Shown: positions 23,089 through 31,200 of the stretch, in pieces
Numbering within the stretch: the first letter of the stretch is position 1
Layout of the letters: each line of letters opens with the position of its first letter
NCBI GenBank assembly: GCA_031979385.1
Contig: DALZEF010000027.1
Location: forward strand, 1-33,085
Source of the DNA: Timonella sp031979385
GTDB taxonomy: Bacteria; Actinomycetota; Actinomycetes; Actinomycetales; Cellulomonadaceae
Reading direction: 5' to 3'
DNA: 33,085 bases
Program-made: the position numbers and the translations under genes
The notes under the pieces: generated by a model
Told to the model about the DNA's origin: nothing
The model's database searches: none
What the model saw: only the letters and a program-made list of their open reading frames with translations

Positions 23089-23217
23089 TATGCGTGTCCC
23101 CCGTGTGATCGCGGATCATTCTCGGTCCGCTATGAAGTGCTTACCCCGTGCTATTCGGCACTTTGTTCCAAGAACTTACCGCGTTTTCATCCGCACTTCC
23201 CGGTGGCGCACCCGGTG

Positions 23218-23236
23218 CGCTCGGCATCACCGAGCG
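23218..23236 (-). terminator. Hairpin after ribF
   Basis: CGCTCGG, CATCA, CCGAGCG is a perfect 7-bp stem in the 208-base region between ribF and the amidase start, 60 bases beyond the ribF stop. It probably ends the ribF transcript. The same region must carry the amidase promoter, which I cannot place; a GGGGGA eight bases before the amidase ATG is its likely ribosome-binding site. Confidence 0.5.
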
Positions 23237-23296
23237 AGTGGTGACCTGACCTGCGTTTATCACCAAATCGTCGCCAATCAAAAATCATGGGGAGAA

Positions 23297-24241
23297 CTAC
23301 CCTAAAATGAGTCGGGCTTTGTCAACGTCCAGATTCATCTGGTCGATGAGCGCGTCAAGCGAATCAAACTTCACAGTTGGTCGTAGGCGCTGCACGAACT
23401 CAACAATGACCTCTTTCCCGTACAGTTCGAGACCCTTACGGTCAATCACAAACGACTCGACTCGACGTTCCTCGCCATCGAAGGTCGGATTAGTTCCCAC
23501 CGAAATGGCAGCAGGCATGTGCTGCTCGGAGCGGTCTCCATGCACCACCGACAGCCAGCCCGCATATACTCCGTCCGCAGGAACCATGCCGTCCGAGGAT
23601 TGCGACATGTTCGCGGTCGGGAAACCCAGCTCTCTGCCCCGAGCATCACCATGGACGACCTCCCCGCGGATTCGATGAGGACGACCGAGCAGAGTCGTGA
23701 CAGCCAACATCTCACCCGAGAACACCAACTGGCGAACCACCGAAGAACTCCACCGCTCACCCCCGTCCGGCGCGCCAAAGTCATCAACCACGATGACCTC
23801 AAAGCCGAACTCCCGGCCAAGAACCTCAAGCGCGTCCAGATCACCGGCATTATCCTTGCCAAACCGGACATCGCGACCGATCACGACCGCACACGCGTTC
23901 AGACCGCGGACAAAGTAGCGCTCCACGAAATCTCGCGCCGTCAACTGCGCAAACTCGAGGGTATAGGGAATGACGAGCGCCACGTCTATGCCCGCGGTTT
24001 CGATGAGTTCGAGTCGATCACGACGTCCCGTCAACAACGGCGGTGCACACTCAGGACGATGTACAAGAGCCGGATGGGGATCAAACGTCACAACAGCAGA
24101 CTGAGCGTCACGTGCCGCAGCCGCGGCAATCGTCTTCTCCAGAACGAACTGGTGTCCCTTGTGCACGCCGTCAAAATTACCGATCGTCACAACGGTCGGG
24201 CCATCAAGCCGAACATCGGTCAGATGTTCATACGTCAGCAC
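23297..24241 (-). CDS. ribF: Bifunctional riboflavin kinase/FAD synthetase
   Basis: Converts riboflavin to FMN and then FAD. The N-terminal FAD synthetase (nucleotidyltransferase) domain has GNFDGVHKGH at residues 21-30 and TFDPHP; the C-terminal kinase domain has GRELGFPTANM (the PTAN motif) and a conserved Glu-rich segment near RVESFVIDRKG. Length 314 is typical. ATG at 24241. It is 42 bases downstream of truB, the classic truB-ribF order, and closes the translation-factor run that begins at rimP. Confidence 0.96.
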   Translation of the reverse strand: MLTYEHLTDVRLDGPTVVTIGNFDGVHKGHQFVLEKTIAAAAARDAQSAVVTFDPHPALVHRPECAPPLLTGRRDRLELIETAGIDVALVIPYTLEFAQLTARDFVERYFVRGLNACAVVIGRDVRFGKDNAGDLDALEVLGREFGFEVIVVDDFGAPDGGERWSSSVVRQLVFSGEMLAVTTLLGRPHRIRGEVVHGDARGRELGFPTANMSQSSDGMVPADGVYAGWLSVVHGDRSEQHMPAAISVGTNPTFDGEERRVESFVIDRKGLELYGKEVIVEFVQRLRPTVKFDSLDALIDQMNLDVDKARLILG

Positions 24242-24283
24242 TTCTTAAGCTCCTTGTACTTGGTTCACGAACAACTGACAGCC

Positions 24284-25267
24284 CTACTGGCGCGGAGCAA
24301 ACACAACCACGGGTTGGGCTCTACGTCCATCGTCCGTCAGCAGTGCAATCAATTCACCGTGCGAGGAAACCCCCGCATACAGTTGCGTGACCTCACTCGC
24401 GGTGGATTCTTCGACGTCCTTGAGGGACTGGTGTTGTGGTGACAGACGCTTGCCGTAACCGAGCGCAATCACCTCGTCCACGCTCAGATGACGCACCGGG
24501 AAACTGGCCGATGCCGCCTGAGCGAGTGGGAGAACGTCAATAACCTGGTGTTGTGCCACCTGTTGCTGCAGAGCCTCAAGCGGTGCAGCAGTGTCAATGC
24601 TGTAACCGCCGACACGCGTGCGGCGCAGCATCGTCAGGTGTCCCTCGGTCCCCAGCGCCCGAGCCAGATCACGACCAAGCGCCCGCACATAGGTTCCAGA
24701 AGACACAGTCACCGAGGCGTGTACATCCCACACGTCTCCGTATTGACTGCTGGCTTTCTCGATTCCAGTGATGTGGAAACGAGAAACGTGAGCTGGCCGC
24801 GCGGGAATCACAACGTCTTCACCGGAACGCACCCGATCATACGCCCGCTTCCCATCGATCTTGATGGCGGAAACCGCACTCGGAACCTGCATGATGTCCC
24901 CGGTGAGAGTATCCGCTGCCCGTTGGAGGTCTTCAACTTCAAGTGTCTGCGGAGCGCTTGAGGTCTCGCTCAGTGACGTTCCCTCCGCGTCCTCGGTGTC
25001 GGTGCCGAATCCGAGCCGGATCGTGGTGTCATAGTCCTTGTCCGCACCCACAATGTAGTGCAGCAGTTTGGTTGCCTTACCAATACCGATGACCAGCACG
25101 CCCGTCGCCATGGGATCGAGCGTCCCCGCATGCCCTACCTTGCGCGTCGCTGCAAGACCACGCATTTTCGACACGACGTCATGGGAGGTCCAACCCTTCG
25201 GTTTATCCACCACAACGATTCCGTCCGGCGCGCTGTGACGCCGGACGGTATTCCGCGAAGAAGTCAA
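24284..25267 (-). CDS. truB: tRNA pseudouridine(55) synthase
   Basis: Forms pseudouridine 55 in the T-loop of tRNAs. The catalytic aspartate is D51 in GHAGTLDPMATGVL, and the N-terminus GIVVVDKPKGWTSHDVV is diagnostic. The later KTYDTTIRLG-like segment (KDYDTTIRLGFGT) and the C-terminal PUA-like region are present; 327 aa is within the actinobacterial range. The start codon appears to be TTG at 25267, three bases after the rbfA stop; AGGAAG about 11 bases upstream inside rbfA could direct initiation. No other suitable start precedes the conserved region. Confidence 0.94.
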   Translation of the reverse strand: MTSSRNTVRRHSAPDGIVVVDKPKGWTSHDVVSKMRGLAATRKVGHAGTLDPMATGVLVIGIGKATKLLHYIVGADKDYDTTIRLGFGTDTEDAEGTSLSETSSAPQTLEVEDLQRAADTLTGDIMQVPSAVSAIKIDGKRAYDRVRSGEDVVIPARPAHVSRFHITGIEKASSQYGDVWDVHASVTVSSGTYVRALGRDLARALGTEGHLTMLRRTRVGGYSIDTAAPLEALQQQVAQHQVIDVLPLAQAASASFPVRHLSVDEVIALGYGKRLSPQHQSLKDVEESTASEVTQLYAGVSSHGELIALLTDDGRRAQPVVVFAPRQ

Positions 25268-25270
25268 AAC

Positions 25271-25714
25271 CTAAGCTTCCTCATCCGATGCATTCTCATC
25301 CGCGATACGGTAGGGGTCCTCCTCGCCCGCGAACGTCTTACCCTCACGGAGAGCCTTCAGTTCGGCGTCACGACGCTGGGCCTCGAGGAGCGCCGCATCG
25401 AAACTTGCCGCTGCCTCAGGAACCGCATCAAGGTGGAACGACAACGCAGGGGTCAACCGGATACCGGTCTGCTTGCCGACCTCGGAACGGATCGTTCCCT
25501 TGGCCGATTCGAGAGCCTTGGCGGTGTTCTCACGATCGGTTTCATCGCCGAGTACCGTGTAGAAAATTGAAGCGTTCTGTAGGTCGCCGGTAACCCGAAC
25601 ATCCGTGATCGTGACAAACCCCAGGCGCGGGTCCTTGATCCGAGAATCCAACATCTTTGCGACAATGACCTGAATGCGGTCCGCCAGTTTACGTGCGCGT
25701 GGGTGATCAACCAT
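25271..25714 (-). CDS. rbfA: Ribosome-binding factor A
   Basis: A cold-shock 30S maturation factor that binds 16S rRNA helix 1. Its KH-like fold is recognised from ARKLADRIQVIVAKML, DPRLGFVTITDVRVTGDLQ and the following strand. The open frame runs 41 codons further upstream, but ATG 25714 has AGGAG eight bases before it and gives the standard MVDHPRARKLADR start, so 147 residues. The C-terminal acidic tail is common in actinobacteria. It lies downstream of infB after a strong hairpin and is followed by truB three bases later. Confidence 0.94.
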   Translation of the reverse strand: MVDHPRARKLADRIQVIVAKMLDSRIKDPRLGFVTITDVRVTGDLQNASIFYTVLGDETDRENTAKALESAKGTIRSEVGKQTGIRLTPALSFHLDAVPEAAASFDAALLEAQRRDAELKALREGKTFAGEEDPYRIADENASDEEA

Positions 25715-25799
25715 CGTACTCACTCCTTTTTCTTTTAAGCATAGAACAGGGTCAAAGTGCTGGCTGCCGGATACGCGCGCAGCCAAACCCCGCATAGCA

Positions 25800-25834
25800 G
25801 GAGGGCACCAGCTTGATTCAAACTGGTGCCCTCC
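25800..25834 (-). terminator. 12-bp perfect hairpin between infB and rbfA
   Basis: GGAGGGCACCAG (25800-25811) pairs with CTGGTGCCCTCC (25823-25834) around an 11-base loop. It starts 44 bases beyond the infB stop and ends 85 bases before the rbfA start. Its tail on the minus strand is TGCTATGCGG, without a U-run. Confidence 0.65.
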
Positions 25835-25878
25835 CATAAAACCGTCCTACCGCCTAGGTGGCGAGAGGCTAAACGCTA

Positions 25879-28812
25879 TCAAGCACGTGGCTTTTCGCGC
25901 ATCTCCCACGTCTCGATGGTGTCGCCGATCTGAAGGTCGTTGAACGAACCGAGTCCGATACCACACTCGAAGCCTTCGCGGACCTCGACTGCATCGTCCT
26001 TGAAACGCTTAAGCGAGTCAATCGTGAGGTTGTCTCCGACAACCACTCCATCACGGATGACGCGGGCCTTGGAGTTACGGCGAATCTCACCGGACCGAAC
26101 AATCGAACCTGCGATGTTTCCGAACTTCGAAGAACGGAAGATCTCGCGGATCTCTGCGGTTCCAAGCTGCGCTTCCTCGTACTCTGGCTTGAGCATACCC
26201 TTCAGGGCTGCCTCAACATCTTCCAGTGCCTGGTAGATAACCGAGTAGTAGCGGATGTCCACGCCTTCGCGGTCAGCGAGTTCGGCAACGCGCTCGGCTG
26301 GCTTCACGTTGAAGCCGAGGATGATTGCGTTGTCGACCGTTGCCAGGTTGACGTCGTTCTGCGTGATCGCACCGACACCGCGGTGGATGATGCGCAGATC
26401 GACCTCGTCACCGACGTTGATCTTGAGCAGCGAGTCCTCAAGTGCTTCAACCGCACCGGAAACGTCACCCTTGAGAACCAGGTTGAGGGTCTCAACCTTG
26501 CCCTGCTCGAGAGCCTGGGTGAAGTCTTCGAGGCTGATGCGCTTACGACGCTTGGCCAGAAGTGCTGCACGCTCTGCCGCCTCACGCTTTTCAGCGATCT
26601 GGCGCGCAGTGCGGTCGTCAGGAGCGACAAGGAAACTGTCACCTGCGCGAGGCACAGAGGTCAGACCAAGCACCATGACCGGGCGCGCCGGACCAGCAGC
26701 CTTGACAGCACCGCCGTGCTCGTCAAACATTGCGCGCACACGACCGTGAGCAGTTCCCGCAACGATTGCGTCTCCAACATTCAGCGTTCCCGACTCGACG
26801 AGCACAGTCGCCACAGCACCGCGCCCCTTGTCGAGGTTGGCTTCAATAGCGACACCGCGCGCGTCCTTGTTTGCGTTTGCACGCAGGTCAAGAGAAGCAT
26901 CTGCCGTGAGCACGACTGCTTCAAGCAACGAGTCGATACCCATGTTCTGCTTAGCCGAGACGTCCACGAACATCGTGTCGCCACCGTACTCTTCAGCAAC
27001 GAGGTTGTACTCGGTCAACTGCTGACGGATCTTCGCTGGGTTGGCGGTGTCCTTATCAACCTTGTTGACCGCCACCACGATTGGCACGCCTGCGGCCTGC
27101 GCGTGGTTGAGCGCCTCAACGGTTTGCGGCATCACACCGTCATCTGCTGCGACCACGAGGATCGCGATGTCGGTCACCTGGGCACCGCGAGCACGCATAG
27201 CGGTGAACGCTTCGTGACCAGGGGTGTCGATGAAGGTCAGTGCGCGTTCGTTGCCATCGACCGTGGTCTTGACCTGGTAGGCACCGATGTGCTGGGTGAT
27301 ACCGCCAGCTTCACCGGAAATAACGTCCGACTTGCGAATCGCGTCGAGCAGTCGAGTCTTACCGTGGTCAACGTGACCCATAACGGTTACCACTGGAGGG
27401 CGAGAGGTAAGATCCTCTTCCTTCTCAGCAGCTTCTTCCGCTTCAAGGTCGATGTCGAAGCCACCAAGTAGTTCGCGGTCCTCGTCTTCCGCGGAGACCA
27501 TCTCGATGACGTAGCCAAGTTCAGCGCCGAGGGTACCGAATGTGTCCTCATCGAGCGACTGGGTGGCAGTTGCCATCTCACCGAGGTGGAACAGGACCGT
27601 CACCAAGCTTGCTGGGTTTGCATCGATCTTGTCGGCGAAGTCTGAGAGCGAGGAGCCGCGACGCAGCCGGACAATGGTCGAACCGTCGCCGCGTGGCACC
27701 GTGACGCCACCCAGTGATGGCGCCTGCATCTGCTCGAACTCTTGACGCTTGGCCCGCTTCGACTTGCGTCCCTTAACGGACTTTCCGCCGCCACGACCAA
27801 ACGCACCCGCAGTCGTACCGCGGCCACCTGGTCCTGGGCGGCCACCGCGACCGGCAAATCCACCCTGGTTAGGCCCGGTGTTCTGGCCAGCACCGGCACC
27901 AGCGCCTTGTCCTGCTGGTGCGCCGGCGCCACCGCGTCCGCCGAAACCTCCGCGTGCTCCACCGCGACCACCGCTGCGGTCGCCACCGCCACTGCGTTCC
28001 CCGCCTGGGCGTGGGCCTGCTGCAGGGCGACCAGGCATCATACCCGGGTTCGGGCGTGGACCACCTGGACGTGGTCCTCCCGGACGCGGACCGCCTGGGC
28101 GTGGACCACCAGTGCGCGCCTCGGCTGTCTGGCCTTCGGCGCCACGTGGGGCGTTGTTTGTTGGGCGCTCGGAACGTTCTGGACGGCCACCGCGTTCTGG
28201 GCGGGACTGCTGCTTGTCAGTGAACGGGTTGTTGCCCGGGCGTGGGCCACTTGGTCGTGGACCGCCCTGTCCGCCAGCGCTTGGGCGCGATCCTGGACGG
28301 GGGCCACCCTGGCGGGACGATCCTGCACCAGCACGAGGCATCCCCTGAGTGGTTGCAAACGGGTTGTTACCCGGACGCGGACCACCTGGACGTGCCGCTG
28401 CCTTCGACTCACCGGGGTTTGGCTTCGCCGCTGGCTTGGCATCCGCGGTCTTCTCCGCTGGCGCGGCCTTGGCTGCAGGCTTCGGAGCTGGTTTTGCAGC
28501 AGGTTTAACTGCTGCCGCCTTTGCCGGCGCCTCCGTTGCAGGTGCTTCAGTTGGAGCCTCGGGCTTTGACGCTGCCTTGGCAGCGGGCTTTGCCGGACTC
28601 TTTGCAGCCGTTTTCGGTGCAGTCTTCTGTGCTGGCGCATCGCTGCCAGCGCCCGACGCGGGGAACGCGTCGCGCAGTTTACGAACCACTGGTGGTTCGA
28701 TAGTCGAGGATGCTGAACGGACGAACTCACCGAGTTCAGTCAACTTCCCCATGATGGTCTTGCTTTCCACCCCGAGCTCTTTGGCAAGCTCGTAGACGCG
28801 GATTTTAGCCAC
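25879..28812 (-). CDS. infB: Translation initiation factor IF-2
   Basis: A GTPase that places initiator tRNA on the 30S subunit. It has an IF2_N domain (MAKIRVYELAKELGVESK) and then a ~330-residue low-complexity linker, Ala/Pro/Lys-rich first and then Gly/Pro/Arg-rich, with repeated GGPRP and GPRPGNNPF units. The G domain follows (G1 GHVDHGKT at residues 479-486, G3 DTPGHEAF, G4 NKVDK), then domains II-IV ending in the C-terminal tRNA-binding domain. I chose GTG 28812 over the ORF limit at 28833 because GGAGAG precedes it closely and the product begins with the canonical MAKIRVYELA. Length 977 fits actinobacteria. Antisense frames over it are shadows. Confidence 0.97.
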   Translation of the reverse strand: MAKIRVYELAKELGVESKTIMGKLTELGEFVRSASSTIEPPVVRKLRDAFPASGAGSDAPAQKTAPKTAAKSPAKPAAKAASKPEAPTEAPATEAPAKAAAVKPAAKPAPKPAAKAAPAEKTADAKPAAKPNPGESKAAARPGGPRPGNNPFATTQGMPRAGAGSSRQGGPRPGSRPSAGGQGGPRPSGPRPGNNPFTDKQQSRPERGGRPERSERPTNNAPRGAEGQTAEARTGGPRPGGPRPGGPRPGGPRPNPGMMPGRPAAGPRPGGERSGGGDRSGGRGGARGGFGGRGGAGAPAGQGAGAGAGQNTGPNQGGFAGRGGRPGPGGRGTTAGAFGRGGGKSVKGRKSKRAKRQEFEQMQAPSLGGVTVPRGDGSTIVRLRRGSSLSDFADKIDANPASLVTVLFHLGEMATATQSLDEDTFGTLGAELGYVIEMVSAEDEDRELLGGFDIDLEAEEAAEKEEDLTSRPPVVTVMGHVDHGKTRLLDAIRKSDVISGEAGGITQHIGAYQVKTTVDGNERALTFIDTPGHEAFTAMRARGAQVTDIAILVVAADDGVMPQTVEALNHAQAAGVPIVVAVNKVDKDTANPAKIRQQLTEYNLVAEEYGGDTMFVDVSAKQNMGIDSLLEAVVLTADASLDLRANANKDARGVAIEANLDKGRGAVATVLVESGTLNVGDAIVAGTAHGRVRAMFDEHGGAVKAAGPARPVMVLGLTSVPRAGDSFLVAPDDRTARQIAEKREAAERAALLAKRRKRISLEDFTQALEQGKVETLNLVLKGDVSGAVEALEDSLLKINVGDEVDLRIIHRGVGAITQNDVNLATVDNAIILGFNVKPAERVAELADREGVDIRYYSVIYQALEDVEAALKGMLKPEYEEAQLGTAEIREIFRSSKFGNIAGSIVRSGEIRRNSKARVIRDGVVVGDNLTIDSLKRFKDDAVEVREGFECGIGLGSFNDLQIGDTIETWEMREKPRA
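28051..28110 (-). repeat. Four tandem 15-base units encoding GGPRP in IF-2
   Basis: Four consecutive 15-base units (28051, 28066, 28081, 28096) encode four GGPRP repeats in the IF-2 linker. The copies differ at several wobble positions, showing selection on the peptide and not recent duplication, unlike the identical KSPTS repeat of the amidase. Confidence 0.85.
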
Positions 28813-28934
28813 AACTCTCCAGTCTCGGTCCACCCGGACTGGGAGGACCGTCGTTAGTTACACGGACTCATCGCTGAGTACTCATCGGGTGCCCATCGGC
28901 TTCTTACCCGCTTCCTGATCGACGTGTCTTAAGC

Positions 28935-28950
28935 CGCGCACCGGTGCGCG
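28935..28950. promoter_or_regulatory. 16-base GC palindrome between ylxR and infB
   Basis: CGCGCACCGGTGCGCG is a perfect palindrome in the 150-base gap between ylxR and infB. Just before the infB start there is also a GGTCC/GGACC dyad (about 28829-28852). These may form leader structures for infB; no promoter is evident. Confidence 0.4.
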
Positions 28951-28962
28951 CGACTCAATTGG

Positions 28963-29304
28963 CTAGATCTTGGCCTCAGGTGTGGCGCCAGTTGCAACGA
29001 ACTGGCTAACGTCTGAGAGGTCAATCTCGCCGTGTGTTCGAAATGCCCGCGAAAAAGCTCGCTTCTTCTGGGCTAGTTCCAAGCACCTGGTGTTCAAGTG
29101 CAGCCACGCACCACGTCCGGGCTCTCGCAAGAAGTAATCCACGACGACGCGACGCACCTGCTTGGTGGCTGCGTCGTCTTGGTCTCCTTGCGCGTGCCCG
29201 CGGTGTTGGCCGTGCTTAAGCACTACGCGAAAAAGTTCTGAAGTTGAGTCGGTGGTCCGGCATCCGATGCAGGTACGCACCGGCCTGTGAATCTGCTGAA
29301 CCAA
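28963..29304 (-). CDS. ylxR: YlxR-family (DUF448) RNA-binding protein
   Basis: A small protein encoded between nusA and infB, thought to bind RNA or act as a regulator; in some bacteria it is reported to bind RNase P RNA or to act as a nucleoid-associated factor. The family signature is RTCIGCR, followed by LFRVV and GRGAWLHLNTRCLELAQKKRAFSRAFR, split here over the second half. A longer frame extends to 29355, but TTG 29304 is preceded by AGAGGA and gives MVQQIHRPVRTCIGCR, so about 113 residues. An insertion of His, Gln and Asp (GQHRGHAQGDQDD) enlarges the region before the second motif. It is separated from nusA by a strong hairpin and a possible promoter. Confidence 0.88.
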   Translation of the reverse strand: MVQQIHRPVRTCIGCRTTDSTSELFRVVLKHGQHRGHAQGDQDDAATKQVRRVVVDYFLREPGRGAWLHLNTRCLELAQKKRAFSRAFRTHGEIDLSDVSQFVATGATPEAKI

Positions 29305-29376
29305 AAGTTCCTCTCTCAACATCGCGTGACGTTTACGGATATCCCGTGAACTCACGTCAGCGCGTCAGTCGCATCA

Positions 29377-29382
29377 ATTCTA
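29377..29382 (-). promoter_or_regulatory. Putative -10 for ylxR-infB
   Basis: On the minus strand TAGAAT lies about 72 bases upstream of the ylxR TTG and just downstream of the strong nusA hairpin. No good -35 is present 17-18 bases upstream. If used, ylxR and infB would be transcribed apart from nusA. Confidence 0.35.
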
Positions 29383-29405
29383 CCGCTTTTCATGCGGACA
29401 TGTTG

Positions 29406-29438
29406 GTGCCGCGCGTCTCAAAGAGGGACGCGCGGCAC
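29406..29438 (-). terminator. 12-bp perfect GC-rich hairpin after nusA
   Basis: GTGCCGCGCGTC (29406-29417) pairs with GACGCGCGGCAC (29427-29438) around a 9-base loop, 35 bases after the nusA stop. It has no U-tract but is one of the most stable hairpins in the window. It may terminate or attenuate between nusA and ylxR. Confidence 0.7.
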
Positions 29439-29473
29439 TGATTCTCGTCACATTTTACGAGTTTCGCTTAAAG

Positions 29474-30496
29474 TTACGAGTCTGATTCGGAGTCCGAGTG
29501 GATGTCGATCTTCCAGCCCGTGAGTTTTGCTGCAAGGCGGGCGTTCTGGCCTTCCTTGCCGATCGCGAGCGAAAGCTGATAGTCGGGAACGATCACCCGA
29601 GCAGAGCGCGCCGCCGCATCGAGTACCGTCACGGAGTCGACAGAGGCTGGCGACAGCGCCGAGGCGATGAACTGTTCTGCATCATCGGTGTAGTCGACGA
29701 TATCGATCTTCTCTCCACCCAGTTCAGCCATGACCGCACGAACTCGGGCGCCCATTGGTCCGATGCACGCGCCTTTGGCGTTCAGTCCTGCAACGCGGGT
29801 GCGCACAGCAAGCTTGGTACGGTAACCGGCCTCGCGGGCGATCGATACGATCTCCACGGTGCCGTCGGCAACCTCGGGAACCTCAAGTTCGAACAGGCGG
29901 TGCACCAGGTTTGGATGGGTGCGGCTCAAAGTGATTGCTGGACCACGCATGCGACGGGCCACCTCGAGCACGTATGCACGGATACGCTCACCGTGGCGGT
30001 ACCGTTCCGTGGGCACCTGCTCGTGCTCTGGGAGTTGCGCCTCGATTCCGTTGCCAAGATCAACGTTGACGACACGTGGATTTGCCCCCTGCTGGATGAT
30101 TCCCGAGACAAGTTGGCCTTCCTTGTCCTTGAACTGCCCAAGGACCTGATCGTCTTCCACATCGCGCAGACGCTGGAAGATAACCTGGCGCGCAGTTGCC
30201 GTCGCCACATGCCCGAAGTCTGATGGCGTGTGATCGAACTCTGGGCCGAGTTCTTTGACTGCAGGGATCAGATAGCCCTCTTCATCGACGCTTTCGGGTT
30301 CAACGATGACTTCCTCACGAGCCCACACCACGACGTGCCCTGATTTACGGTCAACCTCGACCCGAGCATTCGGGTAGGCATCCGGGGTCCGCTGGTAGGC
30401 AACGGCCAACGCCTGCTCGATCGCTTCGATGAGAACGTCCAGGCTGATCTCTCGTTCGCGCTCCAGCATGCGCAGTGCGCTCATATCGATGTCCAT
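29474..30496 (-). CDS. nusA: Transcription termination/antitermination factor NusA
   Basis: Binds RNA polymerase and nascent RNA and modulates pausing, termination and antitermination. It has an N-terminal polymerase-binding domain, an S1 domain (GQLVSGIIQQGANPRVVNVDLG), then KH1 and KH2 (GACIGPMGARVRAVMAELGGEKIDIV; LAIGKEGQNARLAAKLTGWKIDI). At 340 residues it lacks the C-terminal acidic repeats of E. coli NusA, as is normal in actinobacteria. ATG 30496 has AGGAG seven bases upstream; rimP stops 3 bases before. It precedes ylxR, but a hairpin and 118 or more bases intervene. Confidence 0.97.
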   Translation of the reverse strand: MDIDMSALRMLEREREISLDVLIEAIEQALAVAYQRTPDAYPNARVEVDRKSGHVVVWAREEVIVEPESVDEEGYLIPAVKELGPEFDHTPSDFGHVATATARQVIFQRLRDVEDDQVLGQFKDKEGQLVSGIIQQGANPRVVNVDLGNGIEAQLPEHEQVPTERYRHGERIRAYVLEVARRMRGPAITLSRTHPNLVHRLFELEVPEVADGTVEIVSIAREAGYRTKLAVRTRVAGLNAKGACIGPMGARVRAVMAELGGEKIDIVDYTDDAEQFIASALSPASVDSVTVLDAAARSARVIVPDYQLSLAIGKEGQNARLAAKLTGWKIDIHSDSESDS

Positions 30497-30499
30497 AAT

Positions 30500-31027
30500 T
30501 TACTCCTTTGCCCCGGTGTCGGCGTCGCCGTCATGAAAATCTTCAAGTTCAGAGTCCGCAACCTGCTCGGCGCGTTTGAGTTCAACCTCGACCTTTGCCT
30601 TACGGATGTCATCAAGTGAGATGCTACCGACCTCTTCGAACTCCACCGTGCGCTCGGATACAGCGAGCAGCCGCTGTGTGAAGTCTTTGCCCTCGGTTAG
30701 CTTGACCGCTATCAGTCGCCCAATCGCGCGCGCAAAGTGGCGCTGCGTTGTCAATGGGCGGTTGGTGCCCGGCGAGGAGACTTCGAGGGTGTAGGCGTCA
30801 CGTAGCGCCGGAACTTCATCGAGAGCATCTGAAATGGCGCGCGATGCCACAGCCACCTCATCGAGCGTTACTGCGGGAGCAGTGACGTCAAGGGCGTCGA
30901 CGGTGACGCGAACGATCGTGGTTTTCCCTGAGGCCTGAACCTTGACCTCTTCAAGGTATAGGCCAGCTTGTTCGACTACCGGTTGCAGCACAGCCTCTAG
31001 GTCCTGTGGTGTGAGTGGCGTTGTCAC
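30500..31027 (-). CDS. rimP: Ribosome maturation factor RimP
   Basis: A 30S assembly factor of 175 residues, two-domain (alpha/beta then SH3-like). Motifs are LYLEEVKVQASGKTTIVRVTVD, the SSPGTNRPLTTQRHFARAIGR segment characteristic of RimP, and the SH3-like C-terminal half ending in an acidic tail. The start is GTG 31027 with AGGAGAG upstream. It heads the minus-strand rimP-nusA unit, three bases before nusA, and is divergent from the lipoprotein gene; in the 173-base divergent region I see only weak promoter candidates (TAATCT on the minus strand at 31097-31102). Confidence 0.95.
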   Translation of the reverse strand: MTTPLTPQDLEAVLQPVVEQAGLYLEEVKVQASGKTTIVRVTVDALDVTAPAVTLDEVAVASRAISDALDEVPALRDAYTLEVSSPGTNRPLTTQRHFARAIGRLIAVKLTEGKDFTQRLLAVSERTVEFEEVGSISLDDIRKAKVEVELKRAEQVADSELEDFHDGDADTGAKE

Positions 31028-31200
31028 TTTCTCTCCTGTCGACGTCGCACGCGAACCGGGCAGAAAACTAACCGGTATGAACTTGTTCTTGAACTAAGAT
31101 TACCGAGAAGGTTGAGTTTTGCTCATTCAATTTGAGAGTCACCGTCAACACACTTTGCGCGCACGGTTAGCGTATTTGATTCAGGGAGCCGGTAAAACAC

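Noticed and set aside
22361..23305. 314-codon plus-strand frame rich in Ser
   Set aside because: Antisense to the amidase N-terminus; the Ser/Thr richness is the complement of Ala/Glu/Asp codons.
23519..24442. 307-codon plus-strand frame
   Set aside because: Antisense to ribF and the end of truB, both clearly real on the minus strand.
25715..25837. 41-codon N-terminal extension of rbfA
   Set aside because: It spans the infB hairpin and has no homology; the internal ATG has a good ribosome-binding site and the standard RbfA start.
26383..27471. 362-codon plus-strand frame
   Set aside because: Antisense shadow of the IF-2 G domain; composition (Cys/His/Val-rich) is that of a reverse-complement translation.
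28051..28110. Four regular repeats as a possible CRISPR or VNTR array
   Set aside because: Units are contiguous without spacers and encode GGPRP in frame in infB; it is a coding repeat.
31028..31200. Strong divergent promoters between rimP and the lipoprotein gene
   Set aside because: Only weak -10-like sequences without matched -35 elements were found, so no confident promoter call was made.
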